From contig ONDR01000017.1 of assembly GCA_900316675.1 (NCBI GenBank), forward strand, positions 1 to 64,000: a stretch of 64,000 nucleotides of DNA, given 5' to 3'. This document shows, one piece after another, positions 1 to 10,451 of the stretch; position 1 is the stretch's first letter, and each line of letters begins with the position of its first letter. Source of the stretch: an uncultured Bacteroidales bacterium (GTDB taxonomy: Bacteria; Bacteroidota; Bacteroidia; Bacteroidales; UBA932). The translations under genes were made by a program, and so were the position numbers. A model generated the notes under the pieces. It worked only from the letters and a program-made list of their open reading frames with translations. It did no database searches and was not told the DNA's origin.

Positions 1-1775
<1,775 letters not shown>

Positions 1776-1974
1776 TTCTCTAGTGAATCTATTATTTTCT
1801 AATAAACTCGTTTTTGCCTTTGAAATTGTAGAATACCACAACTGATTTAAAAACCAATTATATATACTCTGCTGATTTCTATTGTCTGTACCTCACGATA
1901 CAAACATTTAAACCTCTAATGTTTTCTCTCAATATTTTCAATGAACTTTATCCCTTGATTTCTCAAACGGGCTG
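1776..1974 (-). other. AT-rich 23S leader with a boxA-like element
   Basis: About 200 nt of transcribed leader lie between the promoter and the 23S 5' end, with no tRNA or ORF. On the minus strand it contains GTTCATTGA (1938-1946), which resembles the boxA antitermination motif common in rRNA leaders and spacers. Together with the promoter this explains the whole gap between pepT and the 23S gene. Confidence 0.6.
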
Positions 1975-2005
1975 CAAAGATACGGACTTTTTTTTATCCT
2001 CCAAA
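1975..2005 (-). promoter_or_regulatory. Strong Bacteroidota-type promoter for the 23S gene
   Basis: The minus strand shows a -7 element TATCTTTG (1975-1982), matching TAnnTTTG, and a -33 TTTG (2002-2005) separated by 19 nt. Directly upstream (about 2006-2040) are several A-tracts spaced roughly one helical turn apart, as in an UP-element-like rRNA promoter. It reads only into the 23S gene. Confidence 0.8.
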
Positions 2006-2055
2006 TCTTTTTTCGTTTTTTTTAACTTTTTTCTTAAATTTGTTGTCCGCACCCT

Positions 2056-2084
2056 AAAAAAACGCCCGGGCTGTTAACCCGGGC
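2056..2084 (-). terminator. Rho-independent terminator after pepT
   Basis: On the minus strand a perfect 7-bp GC stem GCCCGGG/CCCGGGC (2078-2084 with 2064-2070) and a 7-nt loop are followed by G and a run of seven T (2056-2062). It lies about 20 nt beyond the pepT stop and separates pepT transcription from the 23S promoter. Confidence 0.92.
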
Positions 2085-2105
2085 TATTATTATCTTCTCC
2101 CAATA

Positions 2106-3326
2106 TTACTCAGCATATAATTTTATAATATTAAGGATAACCTCTGAAGCCTTTTCTATGCTCTCAAGAGGAACGAACTCCATTTTACCGTGGAAGTTCA
2201 GTCCGCCAGCAAAAATATTGGGGCAAGGCAGGCCGCGGAAGCTAAGGTTGGCTCCGTCGGTTCCGCCACGGATAGGCTGAACCTTGGGCTTGATGCCGGC
2301 CATCTCGATTGCCTTGATTGCCTTCTCTACAACATGGAAGTGCGGCTCAACCTGCTCTCTCATATTATAATATTGGTCTTTCAACACAAGAGTTGCCGTT
2401 CCCTGGCCGTACTTTACATTAATAAAGTCGCACACCTGGGTCATAAGCTGCTTCTTGGCCTCAAATTTAGCCCTGTCGTGATCACGGATGATGTAGGCAA
2501 GGTCTGCCTGCTCTACGGCGCCGTTGAAGGCCACAATGTGGAAGAAGCCCTCGTAGTCCTGGGTGAATTCAGGACGCTGATCTACAGGCAGCAGCGAATT
2601 CAGTTCCTGGCCGATGTTAATTGCATTGCGCATCTTGCCCTTTGCATAGCCGGGATGCACGTTGCAGCCCTGGATATGTATCTTTGCCGATGCAGCATTG
2701 AAGTTCTCGTACTCCAATTCACCAATCTCTCCGCCGTCCATGGTGTAGCCAAAATCGGCGCCAAAACGAGCAACATCAAACTTGACCACGCCGCGGCCAA
2801 TCTCCTCGTCCGGAGTGAAGCCAATCTTGATGGGGCCATGCTTGAATTCAGGATGCTCTACGATATACTGGACAGCATTCATGATTTCTGCAACGCCGGC
2901 TTTGTCGTCGGCGCCCAGCAGCGTCGTACCGTCAGTGGTAATGAGCGTCTGGCCCTTGTAATGCAGCATCTCCGGGAAGTCGGCCGGCTTAAGGAAAAGG
3001 CCGGGAACGCCCTTCAGGGCGATGTCGCCGCCATCGTAATTCTTAACGATCTGCGGTTTGATGTCCTTGCCGGAGGCATCGGGGGCCGTATCGACATGGG
3101 CAATAAAGCCAATGGCCGGCACCTTTTTGTCGATGTTGGAGGGAATGGATGCCATTACATAACCATACTCGTCCAGGGTGACATCGACGCCCAGGGCGGC
3201 AAGCTCGTCGCGAAGCAGCTTAAGCAGATCCCATTCCCTTGCGGCAGAGGGCTGCGATTCTGAATTTTCGTCGGAAGTAGTTTCTATCGATACGTAACGT
3301 AAAAACCTGTCAAGAATATTTTCCAT
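2106..3326 (-). CDS. pepT: Peptidase T (tripeptide aminopeptidase), M20B
   Basis: This 406-residue cytosolic zinc tripeptidase releases the N-terminal residue of tripeptides. Family landmarks are visible: AHVDTAPD (His77 and Asp79), GADDKAG (bridging Asp140) and TPDEEIGRG (catalytic and metal Glu about 174-175). The length equals that of typical PepT. The ATG lies two bases after the stop of the OPT transporter gene, so the two are almost certainly co-transcribed: imported oligopeptides can be trimmed at once. A good terminator follows the stop. Confidence 0.96.
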   Translation of the reverse strand: MENILDRFLRYVSIETTSDENSESQPSAAREWDLLKLLRDELAALGVDVTLDEYGYVMASIPSNIDKKVPAIGFIAHVDTAPDASGKDIKPQIVKNYDGGDIALKGVPGLFLKPADFPEMLHYKGQTLITTDGTTLLGADDKAGVAEIMNAVQYIVEHPEFKHGPIKIGFTPDEEIGRGVVKFDVARFGADFGYTMDGGEIGELEYENFNAASAKIHIQGCNVHPGYAKGKMRNAINIGQELNSLLPVDQRPEFTQDYEGFFHIVAFNGAVEQADLAYIIRDHDRAKFEAKKQLMTQVCDFINVKYGQGTATLVLKDQYYNMREQVEPHFHVVEKAIKAIEMAGIKPKVQPIRGGTDGANLSFRGLPCPNIFAGGLNFHGKMEFVPLESIEKASEVILNIIKLYAE

Positions 3327-3328
3327 AA

Positions 3329-5263
3329 CTATTTATCTTTTTTCATTGATGCTACGGTCATATAAATGATAATTGCGATAAAGGGGATGATGGCCACGGC
3401 CTCGCCGTAACCAGCGTTCCAATCCTTAAGGAAGATGTTGACGTTGGCAAACTTAAGGATGGCGCTTACAACGCCCATCAGAGCGCCGCCGGCAATGAAT
3501 CCGGAAGCGATGAGGGTACCCTTGTTCAGGCGAGCCTCGTTAACGGCTGCATCCTTGCTGCGGGTGCTTACATACCATGAAATTCCACCACCGATAAGGA
3601 GCGGGAGGTTCAGGTCCAGAGGAATGAACATACCAAGGGCGAAGGGCAGGGCGGGAATCTTCAGGAAGTTAAGGATCAGTGCAAGAACAGCTCCGATGCC
3701 GTAAAGCATCCACGGAGCACCGCCGCCGCTCATAAGAGGGCCGATCAGGGCAGCCATGGCATTTGCCTGAGGTGCAACAAGGGCTTCGTCGCCGGTAAAG
3801 CCATAAGTCTTGTTAAGGATGAGCATCACACCGCAAACGGTAACGGCAGATACTGCAACGCCAAGGAACTTCCAAGTCTCCTGCTTACGTGGAGTGGAAC
3901 CAATCCAGTATCCAATCTTAAGGTCAGTAATGAACGAACCGGCAACGGAAAGTGCAGTGCAGACCACGCCTCCGATGATAAGGGCCGCTGCCATGCCGGC
4001 ATTGCCCTTAAGGCCTACGGCGATAAGCACTACAGATGCCACAATAAGGGTCATCAGCGTCATGCCGCTGACAGGGTTGGAACCCACAATGGCAATGGCA
4101 TTGGCAGCTACGGTAGTAAACAGGAACGCGATTACGCCCACAATAAGAAGGCCCACCAAAGCCTGCCATATATTCTCTACTACACCGCCAAAGGCAAAGA
4201 ATGCGAACACTGCAATAAGCGCTACGGCAAGACCAAAGACGATATTCTTCATCTTGATGTCTTCCTCTGTGCGGGCCACCTTCTCTGCGGCACCCTTGCC
4301 ACCCTTGAACTCGTTTACAGCAAGGCCCAGGGCAGATTTAATAACGCCGAAGGACTTGATAATGCCAATGATACCGGCTGTTGCGATGCCGCCGATGCCA
4401 ATAGGACGGGCATAGGTGCTGAATATGTTTTCAGGGCTGAGGCCGGCGGCCTGTGCTTCTGGCAGGACAAAGCCGATAAGCGGAATTATAAAGAACCATA
4501 CCAGGAAAGAGCCGCAGCAGATAATAAGGGCATACTTGAGGCCGATTATAAAGCCAAGGCCCAGTACAGCTGCGCCGGTATTTAGTTTCACCAGGATCTT
4601 GGCCTTGTCTGCTATGGCAGCGCCAAACTCTACGACGCGGGATGTAAGGGTTTCACTCCAGAGGCCTACGCTGGCGGCGATAAAGTCATACAGACCGCCG
4701 ATGAGGCCGCTCAGCACCAGTATCTTGGCGCCCTTGCCGCCGCCTTCTCCGTTAACCAGGACTTGCGTTGTGGCAGTAGCCTCGGGGAAAGGATACTTGC
4801 CGTGCATTTCCTTAACAAAGTACTTGCGGAATGGAATGAGGAACAAAATACCAAGAACGCCTCCCAACAGGGAAGAGAACACCATCTGGGTAAAGTTGAT
4901 GTCCAGGCCCAGGATGTAAATTGCCGGCAGGGTGAAGATTGCTCCGGCAACCACGGCGCCGGAACAGCCGCCGATGGACTGGATAATTACATTCTGGCTA
5001 AGGCTGTCGTTCTTTTTAAGAGCTGCCGTAAGGCCTACTCCTATAATAGCTATAGGAATAGCAGCCTCGAATACCTGGCCCACTTTCAGGCCCAGATAGG
5101 CTGCTGCGGCAGAAAAAAGAATTACCATGAAAATACCGGTAAGCACAGAGTAAGGTGTAATCTCTGCGTACTTCTTGTCCGGGCTAAGCAATGGCTTGTA
5201 CTCTTCTCCCGGTTTCAGCTCCCTTTGCGCATTCTCCGGAAGCTTCAGATTGTTTTCTTCCAT
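3329..5263 (-). CDS. OPT family oligopeptide transporter
   Basis: This 644-residue protein is very hydrophobic, with about 15 membrane segments. It begins with a short cytoplasmic tail rich in charge and proline (ELKPGEEYKPLLSPDKKYAEIT). The following segment ends in AYLGLKVGQVFEAAIPIAI, characteristic of bacterial OPT family carriers. The likely role is proton-coupled uptake of small peptides across the inner membrane; metal-chelate uptake is the alternative for this family. It sits 17 nt after the FucP-type gene and 2 nt before pepT in one minus-strand run, which favours peptide import. Substrate range cannot be read from sequence. Confidence 0.9.
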   Translation of the reverse strand: MEENNLKLPENAQRELKPGEEYKPLLSPDKKYAEITPYSVLTGIFMVILFSAAAAYLGLKVGQVFEAAIPIAIIGVGLTAALKKNDSLSQNVIIQSIGGCSGAVVAGAIFTLPAIYILGLDINFTQMVFSSLLGGVLGILFLIPFRKYFVKEMHGKYPFPEATATTQVLVNGEGGGKGAKILVLSGLIGGLYDFIAASVGLWSETLTSRVVEFGAAIADKAKILVKLNTGAAVLGLGFIIGLKYALIICCGSFLVWFFIIPLIGFVLPEAQAAGLSPENIFSTYARPIGIGGIATAGIIGIIKSFGVIKSALGLAVNEFKGGKGAAEKVARTEEDIKMKNIVFGLAVALIAVFAFFAFGGVVENIWQALVGLLIVGVIAFLFTTVAANAIAIVGSNPVSGMTLMTLIVASVVLIAVGLKGNAGMAAALIIGGVVCTALSVAGSFITDLKIGYWIGSTPRKQETWKFLGVAVSAVTVCGVMLILNKTYGFTGDEALVAPQANAMAALIGPLMSGGGAPWMLYGIGAVLALILNFLKIPALPFALGMFIPLDLNLPLLIGGGISWYVSTRSKDAAVNEARLNKGTLIASGFIAGGALMGVVSAILKFANVNIFLKDWNAGYGEAVAIIPFIAIIIYMTVASMKKDK

Positions 5264-5280
5264 ATTATATTAATTAATTG

Positions 5281-6573
5281 TTATTCACTACGTACACGTC
5301 GCCAACCGTACAGGGTCACCATTAAAAAGCAGATAAGCGGCAGGATAAAACTGGCATTCACGGCAGGCAGGCTGCCAACGGTGCCAAGATCTATGATGCT
5401 GCCCTGAAGCGGCGGAAGAAGCGCTCCGCCCACAATTGCCATCACCAGGAAGGCGGCGCCAAGATTGCTGTCTTCTGCATCCACCCCCTCAAGGGAGATG
5501 CCGTAAATCGTCGGGAACATCAGGCTCATGAAGGCGCTGGTGGCCACAAGGCAGATCAGGCCACCCGTACCTACGATAAATATGGTGCCCAGGGTACAAA
5601 GAGCAGCCATCGCCCCGAAGACGGTCAGGAGTTTCCTGGAATTGATATACTTCATAAGGAAGGTGGCTATAAACCTGAAACACAGGAATAAAGCCATTGC
5701 GGCGATGTTATATTTCTGCGCCGTGGCCTTGTCTATGCCAAGATTATCTGCGTAATGGATAATGAATGTCCAGACCATAATTTGCGCGGCAACGTAAAAG
5801 ACCTGCGCCAGAACGCCTTCGCGGTAAGCGACATTGTGCCACAGATTACGCAGCGTCTTCCCGGTATGACCCTTCTGCGGCTTAACCACGGCACCGGGCA
5901 TTTTTGTAATTGCGATCAGGACAAAAACAATCAGTACGATTACGCCCAAGGCTACATATGCGTCACGGATAATGGCGATGTCATGCACACGCTCTACAGC
6001 CTTCTGAGCTTCCGGCAGGCTGCTGAAAACCAGCTGGCCGGCGGCATCGCGATGCTGGTCGCTTAGCAGGTTGGGCAGTACCACCCAAGAGGCCACCGCC
6101 ATGCCCGCAAGCGAGCCCATCGGATTGAAGGCCTGGGCCAGATTCAAGCGGCGGGTAGATGTTTCCTTTGAGCCGAGCGACAGCACAAAAGGATTGGCCG
6201 TAGTTTCAAGGAAGGCCAGACCAAAGGTCAGAATATACAGGCTCAGGCAGAAGAAAGTGAAACTCTGCTGTGCCGCAGCCGGAATAAACAAGAAGGCGCC
6301 GGCAGCGTATAGCGCCAGGCCCAGCATAATGCCCCTCTTATGGCTGTATTTACGGATGAAAAGCGCCGCAGGAATAGCCATGGTGGCATATCCGCCGTAA
6401 AAAGCAAACTGGATCAGGGACGCCTTGGCGGCAGACAGTTCCATGATTGTCTGGAAGCCGGCCACCATGGGGTTGGTAATATCGTTTGCAAAACCCCAGA
6501 GCGCAAAAAGCGTTGTTATAAGAATGAAGGGCAGAAGGTATTGCTTCTGCACCAGTTTAGTCTTTACTGCCAT
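5281..6573 (-). CDS. fucP: FucP-type sugar:proton symporter (MFS)
   Basis: This 430-residue major facilitator protein has 12 predicted membrane segments. It carries the FucP-family signatures WGFANDITNPM in the first segment and FLETTANPF in the fourth to fifth, which hold the acidic residues used in sugar and proton coupling. E. coli FucP is of similar length (438). L-fucose is the likely substrate, and an alpha-L-fucosidase gene is present at 47.3 kb, but related carriers take glucose, galactose or N-acetylglucosamine. It lies 98 nt after feoAB and 17 nt before the OPT gene. Confidence 0.88.
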   Translation of the reverse strand: MAVKTKLVQKQYLLPFILITTLFALWGFANDITNPMVAGFQTIMELSAAKASLIQFAFYGGYATMAIPAALFIRKYSHKRGIMLGLALYAAGAFLFIPAAAQQSFTFFCLSLYILTFGLAFLETTANPFVLSLGSKETSTRRLNLAQAFNPMGSLAGMAVASWVVLPNLLSDQHRDAAGQLVFSSLPEAQKAVERVHDIAIIRDAYVALGVIVLIVFVLIAITKMPGAVVKPQKGHTGKTLRNLWHNVAYREGVLAQVFYVAAQIMVWTFIIHYADNLGIDKATAQKYNIAAMALFLCFRFIATFLMKYINSRKLLTVFGAMAALCTLGTIFIVGTGGLICLVATSAFMSLMFPTIYGISLEGVDAEDSNLGAAFLVMAIVGGALLPPLQGSIIDLGTVGSLPAVNASFILPLICFLMVTLYGWRRVRSE

Positions 6574-6671
6574 TGTTTAAATCCAGCGGGAATTCATCTC
6601 CTTGTTGGAATTATCCAGCAAGGTACGAACTTTTCCTTAATCCGCCAAATCGACGGCACAGCAGACGGCAA

Positions 6672-9077
6672 CTACAGTTCCGGACAGATGGTATAGGTGA
6701 GGAAGGCCATCAGCCAGGCGATAAGCATGGTGTAAACGCAGACGGCAATTGCCCAGCTCCACTTTCCGGTCTCGTTCTTTATAGCAACGAAGGTGGCGAT
6801 GCAAGGGAAATACAGCAGCACGAAGACCATGAAAGCCAGGGCTGAGGGCCAGCCGATATCGGCCACCAAAGCGGCCTGAAGGGCCGTGTCGCTGTCGTCG
6901 GCATTATCAGAAACGACAGGTGTATCCTGAGCATACATCACACCCAAAGAGCTGACTACCAACTCTTTGGCAGCGACGCCGGTAAGAAGGCTCACACCCA
7001 TCTTCCAGTTGATGCCAAGAGGCTGGAGGGCAGGCTCTATAGCCTGGCCAATCTGCCCGATGTAAGAATTCTGCATCTGCTCTGTCTGAGCCTGTGGAGT
7101 ATCGACATCACCCGTCGGCCTGGGGAAATATCCTAATACCCAAATAATTACGGAACAGATAAGGATGGTGGTAGCCATCTTCTGAAGATATTGGCGGCCC
7201 TTCTCCCAAGTATGGCGCCAAATAGCCTTGCCGGTAGGAACGCGGTAAGGAGGCAGTTCCATAACAAAGGGGAGGTCGTCGTCACGCACGAAACGCTTGA
7301 TTGCCACGGCGGACAGTATCGCCAGAACAATACCCAACAAATAGATGCCTAACAGCACCAGAGGCGCATGACCCGGGAAGAAGGCACCTGCAATAAGGAC
7401 GAATATGGGCAGACGGCCGGCGCAGGACATGAACGGAATGATGGCAATTGTGATAAGCCTGCTCTTGCGGCTCTCTATCATGCGGGTTGCCATGATGGCC
7501 GGAACGTTGCAACCGAATCCCATCACCATGGGTATGAAACTCTTGCCATGCAGGCCCAAATGGTGCATCAACTTGTCCACTATGAAAGCCGCGCGCGCCA
7601 TGTAGCCGGAATCCTCTAACAAAGAGATAAAGAAATAGAGTATCAATATGTTAGGCAAGAAGACCAGCACGCTTCCGACACCGGCAATGATGCCATCGAC
7701 AATGAGGTTCTTGAACCAGCCATCGGCCATTAACGCACCTAACTGCTCCCCTATCCACTGCACGCCAGCCTCTATCCAATCCATAGGGAACTGGCCCAGG
7801 GTGAAGGTGGCCTGGAAAATCACATACAGCAGGAAGATAAAGATGGGGAAAGCCGCCCATTTGTTGGTAACCAGGGCGTCTATCTTGTCTGTGATGGTGC
7901 GTCGGGGACGGGCCTCGCGGTGCTGCTTCCAGGTCTCTGTCAGCGCACCGTTTATGAAAGCATATTTTGCATCTACTATTGCCGATTCGCAATTGGTGTC
8001 CAGCACACTTTCTATACGCTCTTCCTCTTCCTGGCGAGCCTTCTCAAGCTCTGCTGCAAAAGGCTTTGCCGCAAGCATTTTTACGATCTCCGAATCCCCC
8101 TCCAAATACTTGATAGCCAGGTATCTGGTAGAGTATTTGGAACGCAGTTCAGTGTCCGGAAGTATGATGTCACGAAGCCTGTTTATAGACTTTTCCAGCT
8201 CTATTCCGTGATTGATGTGAATGTGCCTTGTCAGCGAAGGATTGCTGCCTTTGTAAATCTCCAGCACGGTGTCGAAGAGAGCGGGAATGCCCTGGCCGCT
8301 GCGGCTGACCGTGGGGACCACCGGCACGCCAAGCAGTATGCCCAGCTGGGCGGTATCAATCTCGTCTCCGCGGGAAACGATCTCGTCGTACATATTCAGG
8401 GCGATGATAGTACGAAGGTTCATGTCGATGAGCTGGGTGGTAAGGTAAAGGTTGCGCTCCAGGTTTGAGGCATCCACTACATTTACCACGACATCCGGCA
8501 TCTTCTCTGAAAGGTTCTTGCGGACGTACAGTTCTTCAGGGCTGTAAGCCGACAGCGAATATGTGCCCGGGAGGTCTACAAGCACTATCTTATAGCCCTT
8601 CCAGTTGAATTTTCCTTCCTTTGCATCTACGGTTACGCCGCTGTAGTTGCCCACGTGCTCATGGCCGCCTGAGGCAACATTGAACAAGGACGTCTTGCCG
8701 CAGTTGGGGTTGCCCACAAGCGCTACGCGAATCTCTCTTCGGCGTTCGTCCGCCAGCTTTTCCATCTCTGCCGTCAGGACAAAGTCCTCACAATTGGGCT
8801 CGCAGTCAATCGGGCCCAAATCCTCTGTGGAAGAAAGACGCTGGCGAGCCTCTTCTTCGCTGATGATCTCTATCATTTTGGCCTCTTCACGGCGGAGCGA
8901 CAGCTTGTAACCAAGTATCTCGTACTCGATAGGATCGCGCAGCGGGGCATTGAGCACCGTCTTCACTTTCTTGCCGGAAATGAAGCCCATCTCTATAAGG
9001 CGTTTGCGGAAACCGCCATGGCCGTTTACCTTGGCTATTACTCCGCTGCTGCCTGTTTTTAAATCAGATAATCTCAT
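6672..9077 (-). CDS. feoB: Ferrous iron transporter FeoA-FeoB fusion
   Basis: This 801-residue inner-membrane Fe(II) transporter has a FeoA SH3-like domain fused at the N-terminus (residues about 1-75). The G domain follows with G1 GNPNCGKT (about 122-129), G3 DLPG (168-171) and a G4-like NMYD. The membrane part carries the two Gate motifs, seen at MGFGCNVPAIMATR and PFMSCAGRLPIF. FeoA-FeoB fusion is common in Bacteroidota. The start is taken at the ATG ending at 9077. An in-frame TTG at 9098 overlaps the -7 promoter element and is probably not transcribed. The protein supplies iron under anaerobic conditions. Confidence 0.95.
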   Translation of the reverse strand: MRLSDLKTGSSGVIAKVNGHGGFRKRLIEMGFISGKKVKTVLNAPLRDPIEYEILGYKLSLRREEAKMIEIISEEEARQRLSSTEDLGPIDCEPNCEDFVLTAEMEKLADERRREIRVALVGNPNCGKTSLFNVASGGHEHVGNYSGVTVDAKEGKFNWKGYKIVLVDLPGTYSLSAYSPEELYVRKNLSEKMPDVVVNVVDASNLERNLYLTTQLIDMNLRTIIALNMYDEIVSRGDEIDTAQLGILLGVPVVPTVSRSGQGIPALFDTVLEIYKGSNPSLTRHIHINHGIELEKSINRLRDIILPDTELRSKYSTRYLAIKYLEGDSEIVKMLAAKPFAAELEKARQEEEERIESVLDTNCESAIVDAKYAFINGALTETWKQHREARPRRTITDKIDALVTNKWAAFPIFIFLLYVIFQATFTLGQFPMDWIEAGVQWIGEQLGALMADGWFKNLIVDGIIAGVGSVLVFLPNILILYFFISLLEDSGYMARAAFIVDKLMHHLGLHGKSFIPMVMGFGCNVPAIMATRMIESRKSRLITIAIIPFMSCAGRLPIFVLIAGAFFPGHAPLVLLGIYLLGIVLAILSAVAIKRFVRDDDLPFVMELPPYRVPTGKAIWRHTWEKGRQYLQKMATTILICSVIIWVLGYFPRPTGDVDTPQAQTEQMQNSYIGQIGQAIEPALQPLGINWKMGVSLLTGVAAKELVVSSLGVMYAQDTPVVSDNADDSDTALQAALVADIGWPSALAFMVFVLLYFPCIATFVAIKNETGKWSWAIAVCVYTMLIAWLMAFLTYTICPEL

Positions 9078-9095
9078 ACAAAAATTTTGCGACTG

Positions 9096-9103
9096 CAAAA
9101 TTA
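9096..9103 (-). promoter_or_regulatory. -7 promoter element for feoAB
   Basis: On the minus strand TAATTTTG matches TAnnTTTG and ends about 18 nt before the feoAB ATG, leaving a very short leader. The -33 position (TGTG, 19 nt upstream) is only a weak match. This element decides the feoAB start, because the longer TTG-initiated frame would begin inside it. Confidence 0.6.
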
Positions 9104-9136
9104 GCGCTTTTTATTTTATGGGCACATCCCCATTTA

Positions 9137-9168
9137 TTGGGATTTTTAAGCGAAGTTTCCTAAATTTG
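9137..9168 (+). promoter_or_regulatory. Promoter for the ROK kinase gene
   Basis: TTGG (9137-9140), 20 nt, then TAAATTTG (9161-9168) fits the Bacteroidota promoter. The predicted transcript starts about 25 nt before the ATG at 9200. It is divergent from the feoAB promoter. Confidence 0.65.
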
Positions 9169-9199
9169 TAGCTACTAATAATGGTAAAAATCACTAAAA

Positions 9200-10087
9200 A
9201 TGAGCACAGAGCAAAAATATGCCGTAGGCGTCGATATTGGCGGAAGCCATATTACATCAGCCGTTATAGATCTGGAACTTGGACAAATCGTTGGACATCC
9301 GGTTACTACGGATGTTGACCACACCTCCCCTGCAGAGGTCATTTTCTCTGCATGGACCAAGAATCTGAGGCTTCTTATGAACGAGGCCGGAATGCCGGTT
9401 AAACAAATTGGCATGGCCTTCCCCGGTCCCTTTGACTACGACAAAGGCATTTCTTACATGGAGCATAAGTTTGCATCCATCTACGGCATAAACGTTGGCG
9501 TTACCCTGGCCGCCCGTCTTCTGGACTTCCCCGGCCTGGAGTTCAAGTTCGTGAACGATGCCGGCGCATTTGCCCTGGGCGAAAGCAGTTTTGGCGCAGC
9601 CAAGGATGACTCCCGCGTAATTGTGCTTACCCTTGGCACCGGCGTAGGTTCCGGTTTCGTGGCCAACCACACCATTGTCCGCAGCGGCGATTCCGTACCT
9701 CCGGGCGGCGAAGTTTGGAACCTCCCCTTCCGCGATGGCATCGTGGACGAGGCCTTCTCTACCCGATGGGTGGTAGGCAGGTATCAGGAGCTTACAGGCA
9801 AGCAGGTTCAGGGCGCAAAGGACGTTGCCATGCGATTCGAGTTCGACGAAGCCGCAAAGCAGCTTTTCACAGAGTTCGGATATCGCCTTGCAGAGTTCAC
9901 CACCCCTTGGCTGAATAAGTTTGACAGCCGCACGCTGGTACTTGGAGGCAATATCTCCCGCAGTCTGCCGCTCTTCATGCAGCCGCTGCAGCGCGCCTAC
10001 GGACAGGCCGGACTGACGGTTTCCGTCAAAGGTTCCGTGCTTCTGGACAAGGCCGCAATGCTTGGCGCAGCATCTCTTTTTCTATAA
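9200..10087 (+). CDS. ROK family sugar kinase lacking the zinc cysteines
   Basis: This 295-residue ASKHA-fold kinase is presumed cytosolic. It shows the ATP phosphate-binding VGVDIGGSHI at the N-terminus, FVNDAGAFALGE with the catalytic Asp, TLGTGVGSGFV (phosphate 2) and LGGNIS near the C-terminus. Glucose, N-acetylhexosamine or a similar hexose is the likely substrate. The usual ROK zinc site (GH..., then CxCGxxGC) is replaced by GGEVWNLPFRDGIVDEAF, which has no cysteine or histidine, so the structural zinc must be absent. It stands alone between two divergent promoters and the citrate lyase operon. Substrate is not assignable. Confidence 0.85.
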   Translation: MSTEQKYAVGVDIGGSHITSAVIDLELGQIVGHPVTTDVDHTSPAEVIFSAWTKNLRLLMNEAGMPVKQIGMAFPGPFDYDKGISYMEHKFASIYGINVGVTLAARLLDFPGLEFKFVNDAGAFALGESSFGAAKDDSRVIVLTLGTGVGSGFVANHTIVRSGDSVPPGGEVWNLPFRDGIVDEAFSTRWVVGRYQELTGKQVQGAKDVAMRFEFDEAAKQLFTEFGYRLAEFTTPWLNKFDSRTLVLGGNISRSLPLFMQPLQRAYGQAGLTVSVKGSVLLDKAAMLGAASLFL

Positions 10088-10090
10088 AAT

Positions 10091-10121
10091 TTTCTTTTAT
10101 AAAGAAAAAAGGGTAATTTTG
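10091..10121 (+). promoter_or_regulatory. Probable promoter for the citrate lyase operon
   Basis: TAATTTTG (10114-10121) matches the -7 consensus, about 37 nt before citD. The -33 position (TTTC, 19 nt upstream) is weak. An AT-rich inverted repeat (TATAAAA / TTTTATA, about 10083-10101) overlaps it and could act on the ROK transcript or as a regulator site. Confidence 0.5.
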
Positions 10122-10158
10122 TGGGATAAATCGGAATTATCGAAAAACACACATAATT

Positions 10159-10440
10159 ATGGAAATTAAAAACGCCGTAGCTGGCACTCTTGAATCAGGA
10201 GACATCATGGTCCAGATAGGCCCCGCAAAGGCCGGGGAAGGACTGGTTGTAGACCTGGAAAGCTCGGTTGCAGCGCAGTTCGGAAAACAGATCCGCGCGC
10301 TGATCACCGACACTCTCAAAGACCTTGGTATTGACAATGCAGAAGTCAAGGCAACCGACAAAGGCGCCCTTGACTGCACTATCCGCGCACGCGTAACCGC
10401 AGCCGCTGTCCGCGCCACCGGAAAGGACGTTTGGAAATAG
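10159..10440 (+). CDS. citD: Citrate lyase acyl carrier protein (gamma subunit)
   Basis: This 93-residue protein carries the phosphoribosyl-dephospho-CoA prosthetic group of citrate lyase. The attachment motif AGTLESGD is present, with Ser13 as the modified residue. The C-terminal DKGALDCTIRAR block is also typical of CitD. It is the first gene of citDEF and is followed by citE after 11 nt, with a clear AGGAGG between them. Confidence 0.96.
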   Translation: MEIKNAVAGTLESGDIMVQIGPAKAGEGLVVDLESSVAAQFGKQIRALITDTLKDLGIDNAEVKATDKGALDCTIRARVTAAAVRATGKDVWK

Positions 10441-10451
10441 GAGGCTATTGT

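Noticed and set aside
2190..3263. Plus-strand ORF of 357 codons opposite pepT
   Set aside because: It is a shadow of the codon pattern of pepT, which has all its catalytic motifs. The ORF has no recognisable domain and no promoter or ribosome site.
9096..9098. TTG as the start codon of feoAB
   Set aside because: It overlaps the -7 promoter element; the ATG 21 nt downstream begins directly with the conserved FeoA sequence. Similar TTG starts for citE, blaI, the S41 gene and the small gene at 54 kb were rejected on the same kind of evidence.
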